The notes below the pieces were generated by a model. The model was not told the DNA's origin. It searched no databases and saw nothing but the letters and a program-made list of their open reading frames with translations. From NCBI GenBank assembly GCA_037833965.1, contig AP031358.1, positions 18,360,001 through 18,424,000 of the forward strand: a DNA stretch of 64,000 nucleotides. The letters run 5' to 3'. This stretch comes from Marchantia polymorpha subsp. ruderalis (lineage: Eukaryota > Streptophyta > Marchantiopsida > Marchantiales > Marchantiaceae). The position numbers and the translations under genes were made by a program. This document shows positions 1 through 11,564 of the stretch, in pieces. Every line of letters starts with the position of its first letter. Within the stretch, counting starts at the first letter, position 1.

Positions 1-11
1 GGCAAACTGAA

Positions 12-3000
12 GTGATAGAAACACTACCACGAAGTGTAGAATTATCCATAGGTAGATACAAGGAGAGCATTGAATGGAGAGTAATTCGTTTAGCTCGATA
101 TGATGTCATCCTTGGAATGCCATGGATGGAACAATATAATCCGAAGGTAGATTGGAGAAGAAAAGTGATTACAAGTAGTGGATGGAAGATCTATGAAGAT
201 AGAATTAGATCTCAGAATATGAATTTATCCCTCTTTGTGATGGGTACAGCATCCATTTCTAGAGATGATGTATGTTTCCTTGGACTTATAAGAGATATTG
301 GGTCCACGGACAAACCTTACATCCCGGAGTCCTTGAACGACATTTTTATGGAGTATAAAGATGTTTTCCAGATGATCTAACTGCAGGATTACCACCAAAG
401 AGGCGAGTAGATCACAAGATTGAGGTGATACTTGGAAGTACACCAACTTGCAAAGCTCCATATCGTTTGGCTCCAAACGAATTGGAAGAATACAAAGCTC
501 AAGTGGAAGAGATGTTGAGCAAGGGATTCATTCAACCAAGTGTTTCACCTTATGGAGCTCCAGTACTCTTTGTGAAGAAGAAGGATGGATCCATGAGACT
601 ATGTATTGATTATCGCGGGTTGAATCAGCAAACGGTGAAAAACAAAATGCATTACCTCGTATGGATGATTTGTTTGATCAACTTTAAGGAGCGAAGTACT
701 TCATCAAGCTAGATTTGAGAAGCGGCTACAATCAAATTCGAATTGCAGATGAAGATGTTCACAAGACAGCTTTTCGTACTATGTATGGACACTTTGAGTA
801 TCTGGTGATGCCTTTTGGTCTCACTAATGCACCAACTACATTCATGGGATTGATGAACGATATCTTTCGTCCTTATCTAGATAAATCTGTCATTTTTTTT
901 TTGGATGATATATTGGTGTATAGCAAAACTTTGAGTGATCATAGAAGTCATTTACGAGAGTTACTTCAAGTTTTAAGAGATAATCAATTGTATGCCAAAG
1001 CTTCAAAATGTGAATTTGGTAAGTCAGAAGTAGATTACTTGGGTCATAGAGTTACAGCTACAGGAATCCAAGTGATGAGTGAGAAGATAGATGCCATTCA
1101 GAAATGGATAGCACATGAGGATCAAACTTAATTGAAGAGTTTTCTAGGGCTTACTGGATTCTATCGTAGATTTGTGAAAGGTTTTGCTCGACTAGCTCAG
1201 GCCTTGACTTCCATGTTAGGGAAAGGTCAAAAGTGGAGATGGGGAACAGCTCAAGAGTTAGCTTTTCAAGCATTGAAAGATGCTTTGTTACACGCACCTA
1301 TTCTCAAGTGGTATGATCCTAACCGTTCTATCAAGTTGCCCACTGACGCATCAGGTACAACAGTAGGTGACATACTTCAACAAGAATGGGAGGATGGATG
1401 GCATCCAGTTGCTTTCTATTCTCGAAAGTTGGTGGCGGCGGAACAAAATTATCACACGACAGAACGGGAGGAGTTAGCCATCGTGTTGGCAACCAAACAT
1501 TGGAAGCATTATTTGGGTGATAAGGAGTTTGTGGTGGAGACTGATCATAAATCCTTGGTTTATTTGGAAACTCAGAAGTATCTGTCCAAACGACAAATTT
1601 GATGGGCAAAGTGGCGTCAACGCTTCAACATGAAGATTGTGTACATGGAGGGAAAGAAGCAACTTGCAGATGCTCTCACACGCATGCCTTGTTTGAATCA
1701 TGTTGCAGAAGTGAAAATTCAGGCGGATTGGTGGAGCAAGATGTCACAAGCCACAAAGGAGGATGAAGAGATCACTCGAGCACTACAAACTGGAAAGGCA
1801 TGGAAATCTCGAGGTTTGGCGTTTTACAATCAGCGTATATGGATTCCACAAGATCACGATTTGCGCACAATGATTTTGGCAGAAAGTCATGATACAGCCA
1901 TTGCACGTCATGTGGAAGTGGAGAAAACCGTGGAGAGTATACAACGAGTGTATTATTGGCCCAAAATACGTGAGGATGTGGAGTCTTATGTTCGAAGTTG
2001 TGTTGCTTGTCAACAAAACAAGGCAAGTAATCAAAAACCAGCGGGTTTATTACAGCCTCTTCCTATTCCCGAACAGCGGTGGAAACATGTCACCATGGAT
2101 CTTGTATGTGAGTTACCAAGGACTTCGTGAGGACATGATTCTGCGGTGGTTTTTGTGGACAAATTGAGCAAGATGATTCACATCAGGCCAACCACAAAAA
2201 CAGTAACAGCTCCACAACTAGCTCAATTGTATCTAGATGCAGTTTTTGTGAATCATGGCTTAAGCAAAGTGTTAATCACGGATAGAGGTACTCACTTCAC
2301 TAGTTTATTTTGGAAAACTTTGTTTAGTTTTTTCAAAACAAAACTAGCAATGTCAACGGTCTATCACCCTCAAACTGATGGACAAATTGAGAGGGCAAAT
2401 AGAACCATAGAGGATATGCTACGAGCATTCACATTAGAAGAGCAAGAAGAGTGGGACAACATTTTGCCACTTGTGGAATTTGCATATAACAATTCTGTTA
2501 ATGCATCCACAAAAGTGTCTCCATTTTTTCTTATGTATGGAGCTCATCCTATAACTCCTTCAAGTTTGATGAGACTTCCCAAAGGAGAGGAGTTTTTGAC
2601 CAAAGTTGCAGCAGTCAACGAATTCGTGGAGCATATTCACCGAGGACTACATCAGGCCAAGGAGAAGTTGGTGATAGCTCAAAATCGACAAAAGCAGCAT
2701 GTCGATGCTCATCGTAGAGAAGTGATTTTTGAGATTGGAGATCATGTTTGGTTATCTACAACGAATTTGTCTCTTGTAGGAACACCAAAGTTAAACCCTA
2801 GGTTCATTGGTCCATTTTTGATTTTGAAACGTGTTGGTGAAGTGTCATACAAGTTGGAACTTCCGTCACATATGAAAATACATCCAGTATTTCATGTGTC
2901 ACGATTGCGAAAACATGTACCACGACCAAAACAATTCACCAACCAACCAGCACCACCTCCTCTTCCAACCTTGATAGCAGATCATGAGGAGTTTGAGGTA

Positions 3001-3177
3001 GAAAAGATAGTCAAGAAACGTATTCGAGGTCATAAATATCCCAAAGTAGAGTATTTGATTCAATGGAAAGGCTATCCATCGTATGAATCAACTTGGGAAC
3101 CAACTAAAAATTTAGCAAATGCACCTTTGATAGTTCAGGAGTTTGAACGTATGTGCAACGAGGACGTTGCATCTTAA
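12..3177 (+). pseudogene. Broken gypsy polyprotein (protease-RT-RNase H-integrase-chromodomain)
   Basis: Protease C-terminal segment (VILGMPWMEQYNP) near 95-150. RT spans about 430-1130, with [10 protein letters not shown] at 898-927 as the catalytic Asp-Asp motif. RNase H follows, about 1280-1640. The integrase His/Cys finger (CVACQQNK) is near 2000-2025, and the core with HPQTDGQIERANR is at about 2365-2400. The chromodomain (IQWKGYPSYESTWEP) is near 3058-3100. The frame shifts between the protease and RT parts and again near 640-700. From 715 onward one frame continues to 3177, broken by three stops at 1129-1131, 1600-1602 and 2128-2130. All domains are recognisable, so decay is recent to moderate. 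It cannot make a full polyprotein. Partial copies could still feed small RNAs. Confidence 0.92.
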
Positions 3178-3275
3178 AAGTAGGGAGGTTTGTAACCATC
3201 TTTAGTTAGTTAGAACTAAAGTAGAGGTTACTCTGAATATTGATGTAGATACTTTAGTGTGCACTAGTCATATCT

Positions 3276-3447
3276 GCCACATCAACGATCCGCGCACTTG
3301 GTAGGTACAGAGTGGATGTGTTAGTTGACAGTGCCACGTCAGCAATCCGTGTGCTTGTAGTTAAGGATTGAGTGTGTTAGTTTGTGTGTTAGTTGGGTGC
3401 GCCACGTCAGCGATCCGTGTGCTTGTTAGGGTTATCCGCCACGTCAT
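3276..3447 (+). repeat. Three and a half copies of a 25-bp ACGT-core module in U3
   Basis: Copies start at 3276, 3333 and 3401, with a shortened one at 3438. The shared core is close to GCCACGTCAGCGATCCGTGT. Each holds a CACGTC-type site (CACATC in the first), the kind of core bound by plant bZIP factors. Position just upstream of the LTR TATA box suggests an enhancer; that role is inferred. Confidence 0.7.
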
Positions 3448-3510
3448 CCATTAGGAATGGGATGGATGGTGGGGATTAGATCTTATCACCTTGTACTTGT
3501 TGGTGAGAGC

Positions 3511-3518
3511 TATATAAG
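3511..3518 (+). promoter_or_regulatory. TATA box of the LTR promoter
   Basis: TATATAAG sits about 95 bp before the LTR end and just downstream of the ACGT modules, the normal layout of a retrotransposon U3/R boundary. No transcription start was measured. Confidence 0.6.
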
Positions 3519-3606
3519 GGAGAGGAGAACCATTGTTGATATCTCTCATCTTCAGAGTTTACGTTTCTATCTTCGAGTGAACTTCTCTCTAAACCCTAGT
3601 GTTACA

Positions 3607-4220
3607 CCTCTACTTTAGTTCTAACTAACTAAAGATTGTTACAAACCTCCTTACTTTTAAGATGCAACGTCCTCGTTGCACATACGTTCAAACTCCTAAA
3701 CTATCAAAGGTGCATTTGCTGAATTTTTAGCTAGTTCTCAAGTTGATTCATACGATGTATAGACTTTCCATTGAATCAAATACTCTACTTTGGGATATTT
3801 ATGACCTCGAATACGTTTCTTGACTATCTTTTCAACCTCATACTCCTCATGATTTGCTATCAAGGTTGAAAGAGGAGGTGGTGCTGGTTGGTTGGTGAAT
3901 TGTTTTGGTCGTGGTACATGTTTTCGCAATCGTGACACATGAAATACTGGATGTATTTTCATATGTGACGGAAGTTCCAACTTGTATGACACTTCACCAA
4001 CACGTTTCAAAACCAAATATGGATCAATGAACCTAGGGTTCAACTTTGGTGTTCCTACAAGAGACAATTTAGTTGTAGATAACCAAACGTGATCTCCAAC
4101 CTCAAAAACCACTTCTCTACGATGAGCATCGGCATGCTGCTTTTGCCGATTTTGAGCTATCACCAACTTCTCCTTGGCGTGATGTAGTCCTCGGTGAATA
4201 TGCTCCACAAACTTGTTGCT
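3607..4220 (-). mobile_element. Inverted 3'-end fragment of the same gypsy family
   Basis: On the minus strand this reads the integrase C-terminus, the chromodomain, the coding stop (3657-3659), the purine tract and the first 37 bp of the LTR (3607-3643). It then abuts the end of the plus-strand LTR. It matches 2616-3227 of the first element in reverse; translated parts differ at about 13 of 154 residues by eye. It has its own stop inside the chromodomain, where the Trp codon of STWEP reads TGA. Its far edge, near 4220, is flanked by a short direct repeat (4208-4225 and 4246-4263). Confidence 0.88.
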
Positions 4221-4253
4221 ATCTAACTATCTAAGTTTGCTATCACAAACTCG

Positions 4254-4783
4254 TTGCTATCTCCGCATGCTATCTTGTGTGAGTATCGAACGACTTGGAA
4301 AACATCTACCGGATATTCACCTTTTCGGATGGTGTATGGAGTTGAGTCAAAACTCCCAATACAATTTGACTTGACTAATTTCATGACAATCCAGCAAAGG
4401 TTGCAGAAATCAAATGGAGCAGAAGTCATCAAGTCTCGCCAACAACAATTGATGGAGTTGAAGGAAGCTCGAGCACTAGCCATGGTACGAGTGGAGCGGG
4501 CTCAACTGTTGCAGAAGAAGTATCACGACAAACGAAGTGGAAACCAGAACTTCAAGCCAAGTTCAAGGAAGGTGATTGGCTGATGCTCTTTGATGCAATT
4601 AGATACAAGAGAGCTAAGAAAAAGTTTCTTCTTAAGTATTTTGGACCTTTCATAGTTGAAAAGTTGTGGGGAAACTTTACTTATGATATCAAGGAGTTAG
4701 GAGGACGTCACTACGATCGAGTCAACCACGACAAGTTGAAATTATTTCATCGAAGATCAAATTCTTTCACTCTGAGGGTGTAA
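4254..4783 (+). pseudogene. Integrase C-terminal fragment of a second gypsy family
   Basis: The first part reads EYRTTWKTSTGYSPFRMVYG, the conserved segment just after the integrase core in Ty3/gypsy elements, followed by a basic helix with KKYHDKR. The second part, in another frame, continues KEGDWLMLFD through FGPFIVEKL to VNHDKLKLFH, the usual end of such integrases. One frameshift near 4550-4580 separates them. No chromodomain follows, so this is a different lineage from the first element. RT and RNase H are missing. Confidence 0.85.
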
Positions 4784-4806
4784 TGAAATCTTGGTCCGGG
4801 GATAAA

Positions 4807-5215
4807 TGTAAGACCAGATATTGCATGTGTGAAATAAAACTAGAATTAACCAAGGAGTTAATCATGGTTATGATAGTTATGATTAAATCTAGCTAGTTAT
4901 GACTAAGTCTAGCTAGTTTAGCTATAATGTTTATACTTGGCGGAATAACTAGAGAAGTTCTAGAAGATTTGAGTGAGCACTTCTATTTTGTCTTGTACAA
5001 AAGTCTAGATTCCAAGAGTAAAGACTTTTGAACTTCATGTTTAGTTTTGATTGGTTTGACTAAAGTAAGGAGTATTCCATTGGTTAGACTAAATCTAATG
5101 TTAACTTAGTGGAAAGTGGAAGTTCTAGAAGTGGGAAAGTCACAAATGGCATGTCGCCACCTCAATCTAGGGATTAGTAAACATCTAGAAGGTTTAGGGG
5201 GTCAATGGCATGTTG
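4807..5215 (+). repeat. LTR-like sequence after the second gypsy fragment
   Basis: Starts TGTAAGACC about 24 bp after the integrase stop, preceded by a short G-rich tract, so it is the probable 3' LTR of that element. Its first ~400 bp match 6225-6612 in inverse orientation. The true 3' end is unclear and may lie further right. Confidence 0.65.
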
Positions 5216-6224
5216 CCACATATTGATAACAAGTCATCCTTACTATGGTTTATCTTTGTAAAAGTAAGTTAGATAGAAATTACCATTTGTTACTATGGTA
5301 AATTCTGAAGTAGTATATGTAGAGAGGTAGGGAAGAGCCTCTCAAGCAAGTTTGGAGAGTTCATATGTAGAGACTTGTTTCATATATGAATATATGAAAG
5401 AGTGACAAATTTTCAGTACTTTGGAGTGTCAATGAGTGTATGAGTTGGAGTGATACCTTGAGAGATTGTGTGAGATGATGTTTAGATTATGAGTATGATG
5501 CGGAATCTTAGTCTTCTAGAATCATGATGAGCTACCGAAAAGCCATCTAAGGTAAACCTTAGTGAGAGTCAGCCCGAAGGTTGCATAACAGTGATACACA
5601 TGGGAGGAATAGACAAGGATCAACACATATATTCAGGATTATAATACGAGCATGACCTCAACACAAATACCGTGCTTAGGACTGAGTATTCTTGAAGAGG
5701 AATAAGAGAAAGACAGAAAAGATTTTCTTCATGCTAGTTATCCAACCCTGCGATTACAATCCATGCATGATGCTACAATATGAAGTTCTCTTGGTGGTCC
5801 TTCACGTTGTAGGATTCCATGCATTGGGTACATACTGGGGTTTTGACACCATGATCCACTTTTGCAACAACTCTAAAGGCTTTGATCTATTTTTCTTGCC
5901 CCTCCTCTACTACTTTTGGCACATGATATTCATTTTGGAGACTATGTACGTGAGTCCTTGCCCCACGGCTCTGCTTCTGTGATTTGATGTGTGACTTTGG
6001 CAGGTTGTGAATTAAAACGATAAGACTTTTCGAGTTGTTAGTTTTCCACATTGTATCTTCTGCTGCTCTTTGGTTGGTGCGCGCACAACCGCTAGTGCGT
6101 TCTTGCTTATCAGTAGTTTCAGCTCCATTCTACGTGTGTGATGAATGAACTGTGTCGGACTTCTAATGACAACTTGTCATTCTTTTTAGCGCGTGACGTT
6201 TGAAAACACAAAAAGCTGCATCAT
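5216..6224. other. Spacer between inverted LTR-like copies, no gene recognised
   Basis: May include the rest of the first LTR (5216 to about 5700). An open frame at 5692-5982 (96 codons) is rich in aromatic and hydrophobic residues and resembles no family I know. I give it no function. Confidence 0.5.
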
Positions 6225-6612
6225 ACTACAATTTCAATCAAACTTCTAAAAGTTTCATGATTCATAGATTAAGATGCCAACATGTCATACAAAACTTTCA
6301 AACTTTTAGAATCTCTATTTGCCAATAAGTTAACTTTAGACATAGTATAACCAATTAGGTTTTCATTACTTAGTCAAATCAATCAAAACTAATCATGTAG
6401 TCAATAGTTTTTTTTCTTTGAATCTAAACTTTTGTAAGAAACAAAATAGAAGTGCACATTCAAATCTTCTAAAACTTCCCTCATTATTCCGCCAAGTATA
6501 AACATTATAGCTAAATTTAGTCATCACTAGCTAGACTTAGTAATATCTAAACTAACCAAGATCAACTCCTTGACTACTTTTAAGACTATTGTACACATAT
6601 AGCAATTGGTTT
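6225..6612 (-). repeat. Inverted copy of the 4807-5215 LTR-like sequence
   Basis: The reverse complement follows 4807-5215 block by block: the AAGGAGTT segment, the CTAGCTAG segment, the CTTGGCGGAATAA segment, then the GTTTTGATTGGTTTGACTAA-like stretch. Small indels and many substitutions show age. It is probably a solo or truncated LTR. Confidence 0.7.
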
Positions 6613-8639
6613 TATAGATCCAAGCTATACAAAAAGTATTTTGAGACGCAACACGAAAACAATTAGGTAGCGTATCAACTTTTGTTTCTTGATTACAAGA
6701 TAAAAAATTCTAATGAGATTCTAAACAATTGGATACATTTATATATGAATTGCAAATCAAAGACATTCACCTCTTGAATCCCAACGTGAAAATAGTCAAT
6801 GATCTTGTTGGCAATTTTTTCTTCAAATCAGAGTTGGATGAAAATGTTGATGCAAAGGAACCAACTTTAAATACAAACGCTACAAAATTATTCATAGTTG
6901 AAGTGAATGAGAACGTTGGCAACTATATTGTCAACATTAAAGACTTGTTAAGATTTCAATTATTTATTGATCACACAAAAGCACATTTTTTGTCTAGATT
7001 GATTGTTATGGTCGATATACAACATCGCAATTGTAAATCGTTCATATGATTGGCAATTTTGGCTGAATGTTGGCATGTTTGAGGTTTCATTATAGCTCAT
7101 TTGACGTTGTTATGTAAATTGTCCGTGTGTTTTTGTGTGTGTTAGTTGTTGATTGTTCATCGCATCAAGGGTAATAGTTGTAAAATCTATAAACTCAAAT
7201 GTGTGTTGACAGTGTGTTAATGAATCTGCGTCAACTGCTGGTGTTGTTTTAGGTAACCATATTACAATGAATTACGTGGAGTTGTCACACTACTGATGAA
7301 TATGTGTTCAAACTAAGTTCTCCCCATTTTGTGCTCTCATCGTCAGTTCGATCTTGTCATCAACCACGCAACGAAAGAAATTGAAGCTGAAAAATTTTAT
7401 AGTACAACTCATGTGTTTTCAATTTACTTGCAAGTGCAAATCAACTTGATTAACAATATAGGAGTATCAAAATGTCCCAAAGACACAATGTCATGGATCT
7501 CATTTGGGAATCTTTTCAAATGAATTTTGTAGTATTGCTCGAAAATTGACATTTTATAAGCCGTCATTTTTATGACTTCAATACAAATGTAACAAATACC
7601 ATTTCTCATAAATGTTAAAGTGTCACACTAAATAAAAGGGTGGCAAAAGACACTTTTATTAAAACATAGACGTTATGAGATTTTGGTATTTGCAATAAGT
7701 TGCTTCTTGATTGCTTGTGAGTTGTTTTACACTAACGGAATCCCAACCCGTAATAGTTCTCATCTTTGGAACAGCATTATCTTGAAGATTGAACTCAAAC
7801 ATCTACAAGTATTATTATAAGAGTATGCTTTACTTGCTAACCTTGTTGTGTCTCAGTATGTTCTGCACGTCTTTACTTCTCAATCGTGTTGACACTCAAG
7901 ATCGGTTCGAGATCTCTAGATGAGATTGTATATTGAACTTCAGATTTTGAAACTCAATTGTAAACCGAGGTACTAAATGTGCTACCTAATTACAGACTGC
8001 AAAATATCACTGAGATTATACGAAGCAGTCATCAACTTTCATTTTCGATGCAGGAAACGCAATGATGGGATGAATTAAAGAGACCGGTGAAACCACCACA
8101 TTCGTAACAACAACTTTGCATGAAATGCAATGATCACGAGCTTAAATTACTGCACGCTTGCATTAGTTCGGTAAACTGTCTCAGAGAAGTACCGGCGCAA
8201 GGACTCAACATGCTTCGGATTGACAGAACCGCAGTCGGAATCGAGCGCAAGGCTCGGTCTGCAGATCGGGCGCACACCGTTATCGGGATCCGTTAGCAAA
8301 TAATTGGATCGAGCTTCGCACTGTCAGACTTGTGTAGACATCGCAAAATTTGGGCTTTGATATCACTACAACGTACAAAGTTCCTGATAATTTAGAGGGT
8401 TCAAGTGAACTACGTGACTGGTTTTACAGCAGAGACCAAGATCGAATACCCATGCCTATGGTTTTGGGGGACGTTATTTTTCATGGGTGGTTATAATATT
8501 CGGTGGGTTTGATGGGCATAGTTTCCAAATGTTTACGAATGTGTACATCAATATTGCTCATCCAACCAAGATTTGGTGTAACCGGATAATGCATGGATGG
8601 GTACTGGTAAGACTATGGGTGACATAATGCGCTGCTAGC
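6613..8639. other. AT-rich spacer, no gene recognised
   Basis: Two short open frames (6729-7049, 106 codons; 7329-7523, 64 codons) are AT-rich and match no family I recognise. They could be transposon debris. Base composition rises toward 8100-8640 as the GC-rich block begins. Confidence 0.5.
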
Positions 8640-9200
8640 CTCGTGCTCTACAGAAGCCCACTATCCGCCAAAATGGCGGTAGGGTCGGGTCCCATTCGGC
8701 GGTCCCCGCAATTTGGCGGCGGCGGTGGACGAAGTGGCGGAGCTGAAGTGAAGAGAAGGGGAGCGAGAAAGGGAGGGAAGGAGCGTGTAGCGGCTCACGT
8801 GGCGGATGACGAAGGTACATTACAGCTTCCCGGGCGTTCTGTCCGCCCTCGGCCGGACGAGGAGGAATCGTGGGAAGATTCCCGCGAGCCGGCGGCGTCG
8901 TCAGCAGCGATCGACGCCGATGAGCATTCGAATTGGGGACGACACGAATGGAAGCGAGCGAGCGAGCCCGAATCATTTGAAATTGTCGAGCCGCGGTCGG
9001 GGCGGGAACTCTGCGGCCTTCTAGTCTCTCGCTTTTACTGTCAGCCTCGAATTTCAGTGCCCGGCCTCTGGGCACTTGATGCGGACTTTAGGGTAGTAGT
9101 TGTTGGAGCCACCGGACGATATGCTCGTCGGTTCTTTTCTTCTCGATTCTGTTCGTCACATGGCAGCATCAACGCAAGGTGCTCTTTTGCGCCTAGTTGA
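8640..9200 (+). promoter_or_regulatory. GC-rich promoter / 5' leader region, probably of the MORC gene
   Basis: A sharp GC- and CpG-rich block follows AT-rich DNA and precedes the MORC gene. The first coding exon of that gene has a splice acceptor directly upstream of its ATG-bearing segment, so at least one noncoding exon lies further 5'. This block is the obvious candidate. Long open frames on both strands here are a by-product of high GC. Similar blocks precede the PI31 and NAPRT genes. Confidence 0.45.
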
Positions 9201-11551
9201 AATTGCAAGGTTTTAGGTGCCCCATGATTACGTGGTACATGTCCGTTCCGCTTTTGCAGCCATGGCTTCTGGTATATGTAGCTCTGCTGCTTCGCTGAAA
9301 ATTTCGCACAAGGAGGAATGCACTTTCGGGAGTCTTTGTGGGTCCAGCTGCAGCCACGGGAATGCGTAGATTATAATCGGGGAAGTAAAGCGTCAGTTGC
9401 TTTGGCGGGACTAAGACTCACTGTTGCTGTTTCGGTTTGATGAGAACAGTCAGTCTCAGAGAGCCTGAGGATTATGTCCGTGCGCTAATTGCACGTGTAT
9501 GTAAGTCGGGGTGTTCCAGCTACGGATTCTTTTTTCTCTGATTCCGAATATGTTACCTCAATTTGGAAGCTCTCGATTCTTGTGAGGCTACTTGTCACTC
9601 ATCCAGCTGCGACAATCGATTCCACGGTTTTTTCGTTCACCAAAAGCGGGAAGATGTGAAATGACAGAAGTGATCCACCTCAGCCGGCAAAGGAAGAAGT
9701 CAAGCGAGTGAGCAATACTTGTCTCTCTGAAGTAGGAGATATGTAGATAGCTCACATATGTGCATATTTGTCTACTTTAGTCAGTATCAGAAGCGTTACT
9801 TGTTGTAGGTAGGCAGTTTCTGCCCTTTTACGAGTAAATCTCGAGCAATATTTCTTCTTCAATGAAGAAGATGAAGAAATTCAATTTACTCCAATGTCTG
9901 TGTGTTCAGTGTAGAATCCTGTCACTCACTTCGTTTCCCTCGTTCGCCTTGGCCTGCGGCTTATGACTGTTTCCATTTGAGTCGGTTCGATTGCAACCAT
10001 TCTAATAGGTTCGCAGATGGGTTGGGCTCATGAATTGGACGGGGAATGAACGGAAACTGGTCAAGTTTATACGTTTTGGTAATTATGCTATCGCAATAAC
10101 CTCTCATACTCTAGTATATCATTTCTTTCTTTGTTTTGCTGGACTTTACGACCCAAATTTTTCAACCGCACCGATGAAGGCAACAGATAGCTGATGAACC
10201 TCCGTGCTTACTAATCTGTCTTGGAAAATTGTGGCCAGTGGAGTTATTTGATACAAGTGTATCAAGCACAAGTACTGGGATCTTGCCAACTCCTGTAGAA
10301 TAAATATAACTAGAAATATAATTGAAATGTAGCTTATTCAAAGATAAATAATGAAATTCATTATATCGAAATGTATCTCATTATATTGAAGATGTATAGC
10401 TCATGAAAGTGCTTGCAGTCACAGGCATGTACTTGTGGGTCCAGCTTATGGACAAGTCCTTAATTTTGTTCGTATCTGACTCAATGATCCCATCAATCAA
10501 TATCCATTCTACTTCATTTTCTCCGTTTACATTCAGTTTCTACGACCTGTTTTTATATTTTGAGTCCTTTGCTCCTTATCGCCCGAGGCGTCGTTGCATA
10601 TGTACTTATTGTGGTTCTAGGTGTGGAGCAAATGGTACGCAACGAGCGCTTTTTCATGTCTACTTACCCACTGCCTATGTTTTTCTCTTTATTTCAATAT
10701 CTCCTTCAAGAGTCGAAGTAGTGGAATTGTTTACATAGACACTTCTATTTCCACCTCTGCAATTCCTGCGTTGATCTTTATTACTAATGTATTGTGCATT
10801 CGGCGCTATGTCTAGAGACTCAGGGAACTTCTTTTTTGACACTTACTTGGGCATTCACAGTCATTTATAACCAGAATTTGTTTTCAACTCGTTCTTAAGT
10901 ACCTCTAAAATTAGATTGAGGGTACACTAGTTTGTATGCTCCAGTTACTACTAAATGTTAAAAGTTCGTAGAACTTATATCATACAGCTGATTGCCTTTA
11001 ATCCGTTACATAGGTTTCCCATCGTGATTTGTGTTGGAAATTGGTCTCACACCTACTAACGCTATCTCTACCGACTACTAACATAACTAATATTCAAGAC
11101 TTCCATTCTAGACAAACCTTCAACCTTCTTTTGATTCTTTGAATACTGTACATCATGCACTTACTTTCGTCTCTGGCTTCCGTGTTCTCTTGTGGTCGGC
11201 TCATCGCCTGTGCTGCTTCTACTCCTTCGCATTACGCCTGATGCTTGGTCTATCTATAATCGTTTCTTCTGCCTATTCTGGTTGAACAAACCGTATGGTT
11301 GTCTGCAAATTTGCCGTCAGGCATTACTTGCTCGACTCTGAATGCACCTCTTTACTGCAGTTTTTGTGTTTCCGCACGAGTTGGAAGTATTTTTGCACTA
11401 ATAAAGACATCAGATGAAGCCAGGGACGATATAGATTATGATGTCCAGGAGTGACCAAGTACTCTCTTTACATGTGTTTGTGGTGTTGTTGACTTGCATG
11501 TGTTTACGTATTGGTTTCTAACGTTAACTGGTTTTGTTTGATTATGTGTAG
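9201..11551 (+). other. Probable 5'-UTR intron of the MORC gene
   Basis: No coding family was recognised on either strand. It lies between the GC-rich block and the first coding exon, which opens after a TGTGTAG acceptor at 11545-11551. No donor is assigned. Confidence 0.4.
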
Positions 11552-11564
11552 GCGGGAGTTGAGA

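Larger units (their letters stand above)
1..3606 (+). mobile_element. Ty3/gypsy chromodomain LTR retrotransposon, 5'-truncated by the window edge
   Basis: Decayed element read left to right: the end of an aspartic protease, reverse transcriptase, RNase H, integrase with a zinc-binding N-terminus, a C-terminal chromodomain, a purine-rich tract near 3180-3190, then an LTR. A chromodomain after integrase is diagnostic of the chromovirus branch of Ty3/gypsy. The 5' LTR and gag lie outside the window. Frameshifts and premature stops make it non-autonomous. It ends exactly where an inverted partial copy of the same family begins. Confidence 0.93.
3191..3606 (+). repeat. 3' LTR of the gypsy element
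   Basis: A 416-bp unit starting TGTAAC and ending GTTACA, so it has inverted 6-bp ends, directly after a purine-rich tract and 13 bp after the coding stop. It contains a TATA box and a repeated ACGT-bearing module in the U3-like part. The 5' partner LTR is outside the window, so the two LTRs cannot be compared for age. Confidence 0.85.

Noticed and set aside
8635..9200. Overlapping frames of 146 and 185 codons on opposite strands
   Set aside because: High GC removes stops on both strands; sequence is Arg/Gly/Pro-rich without a family. Treated as a promoter block.
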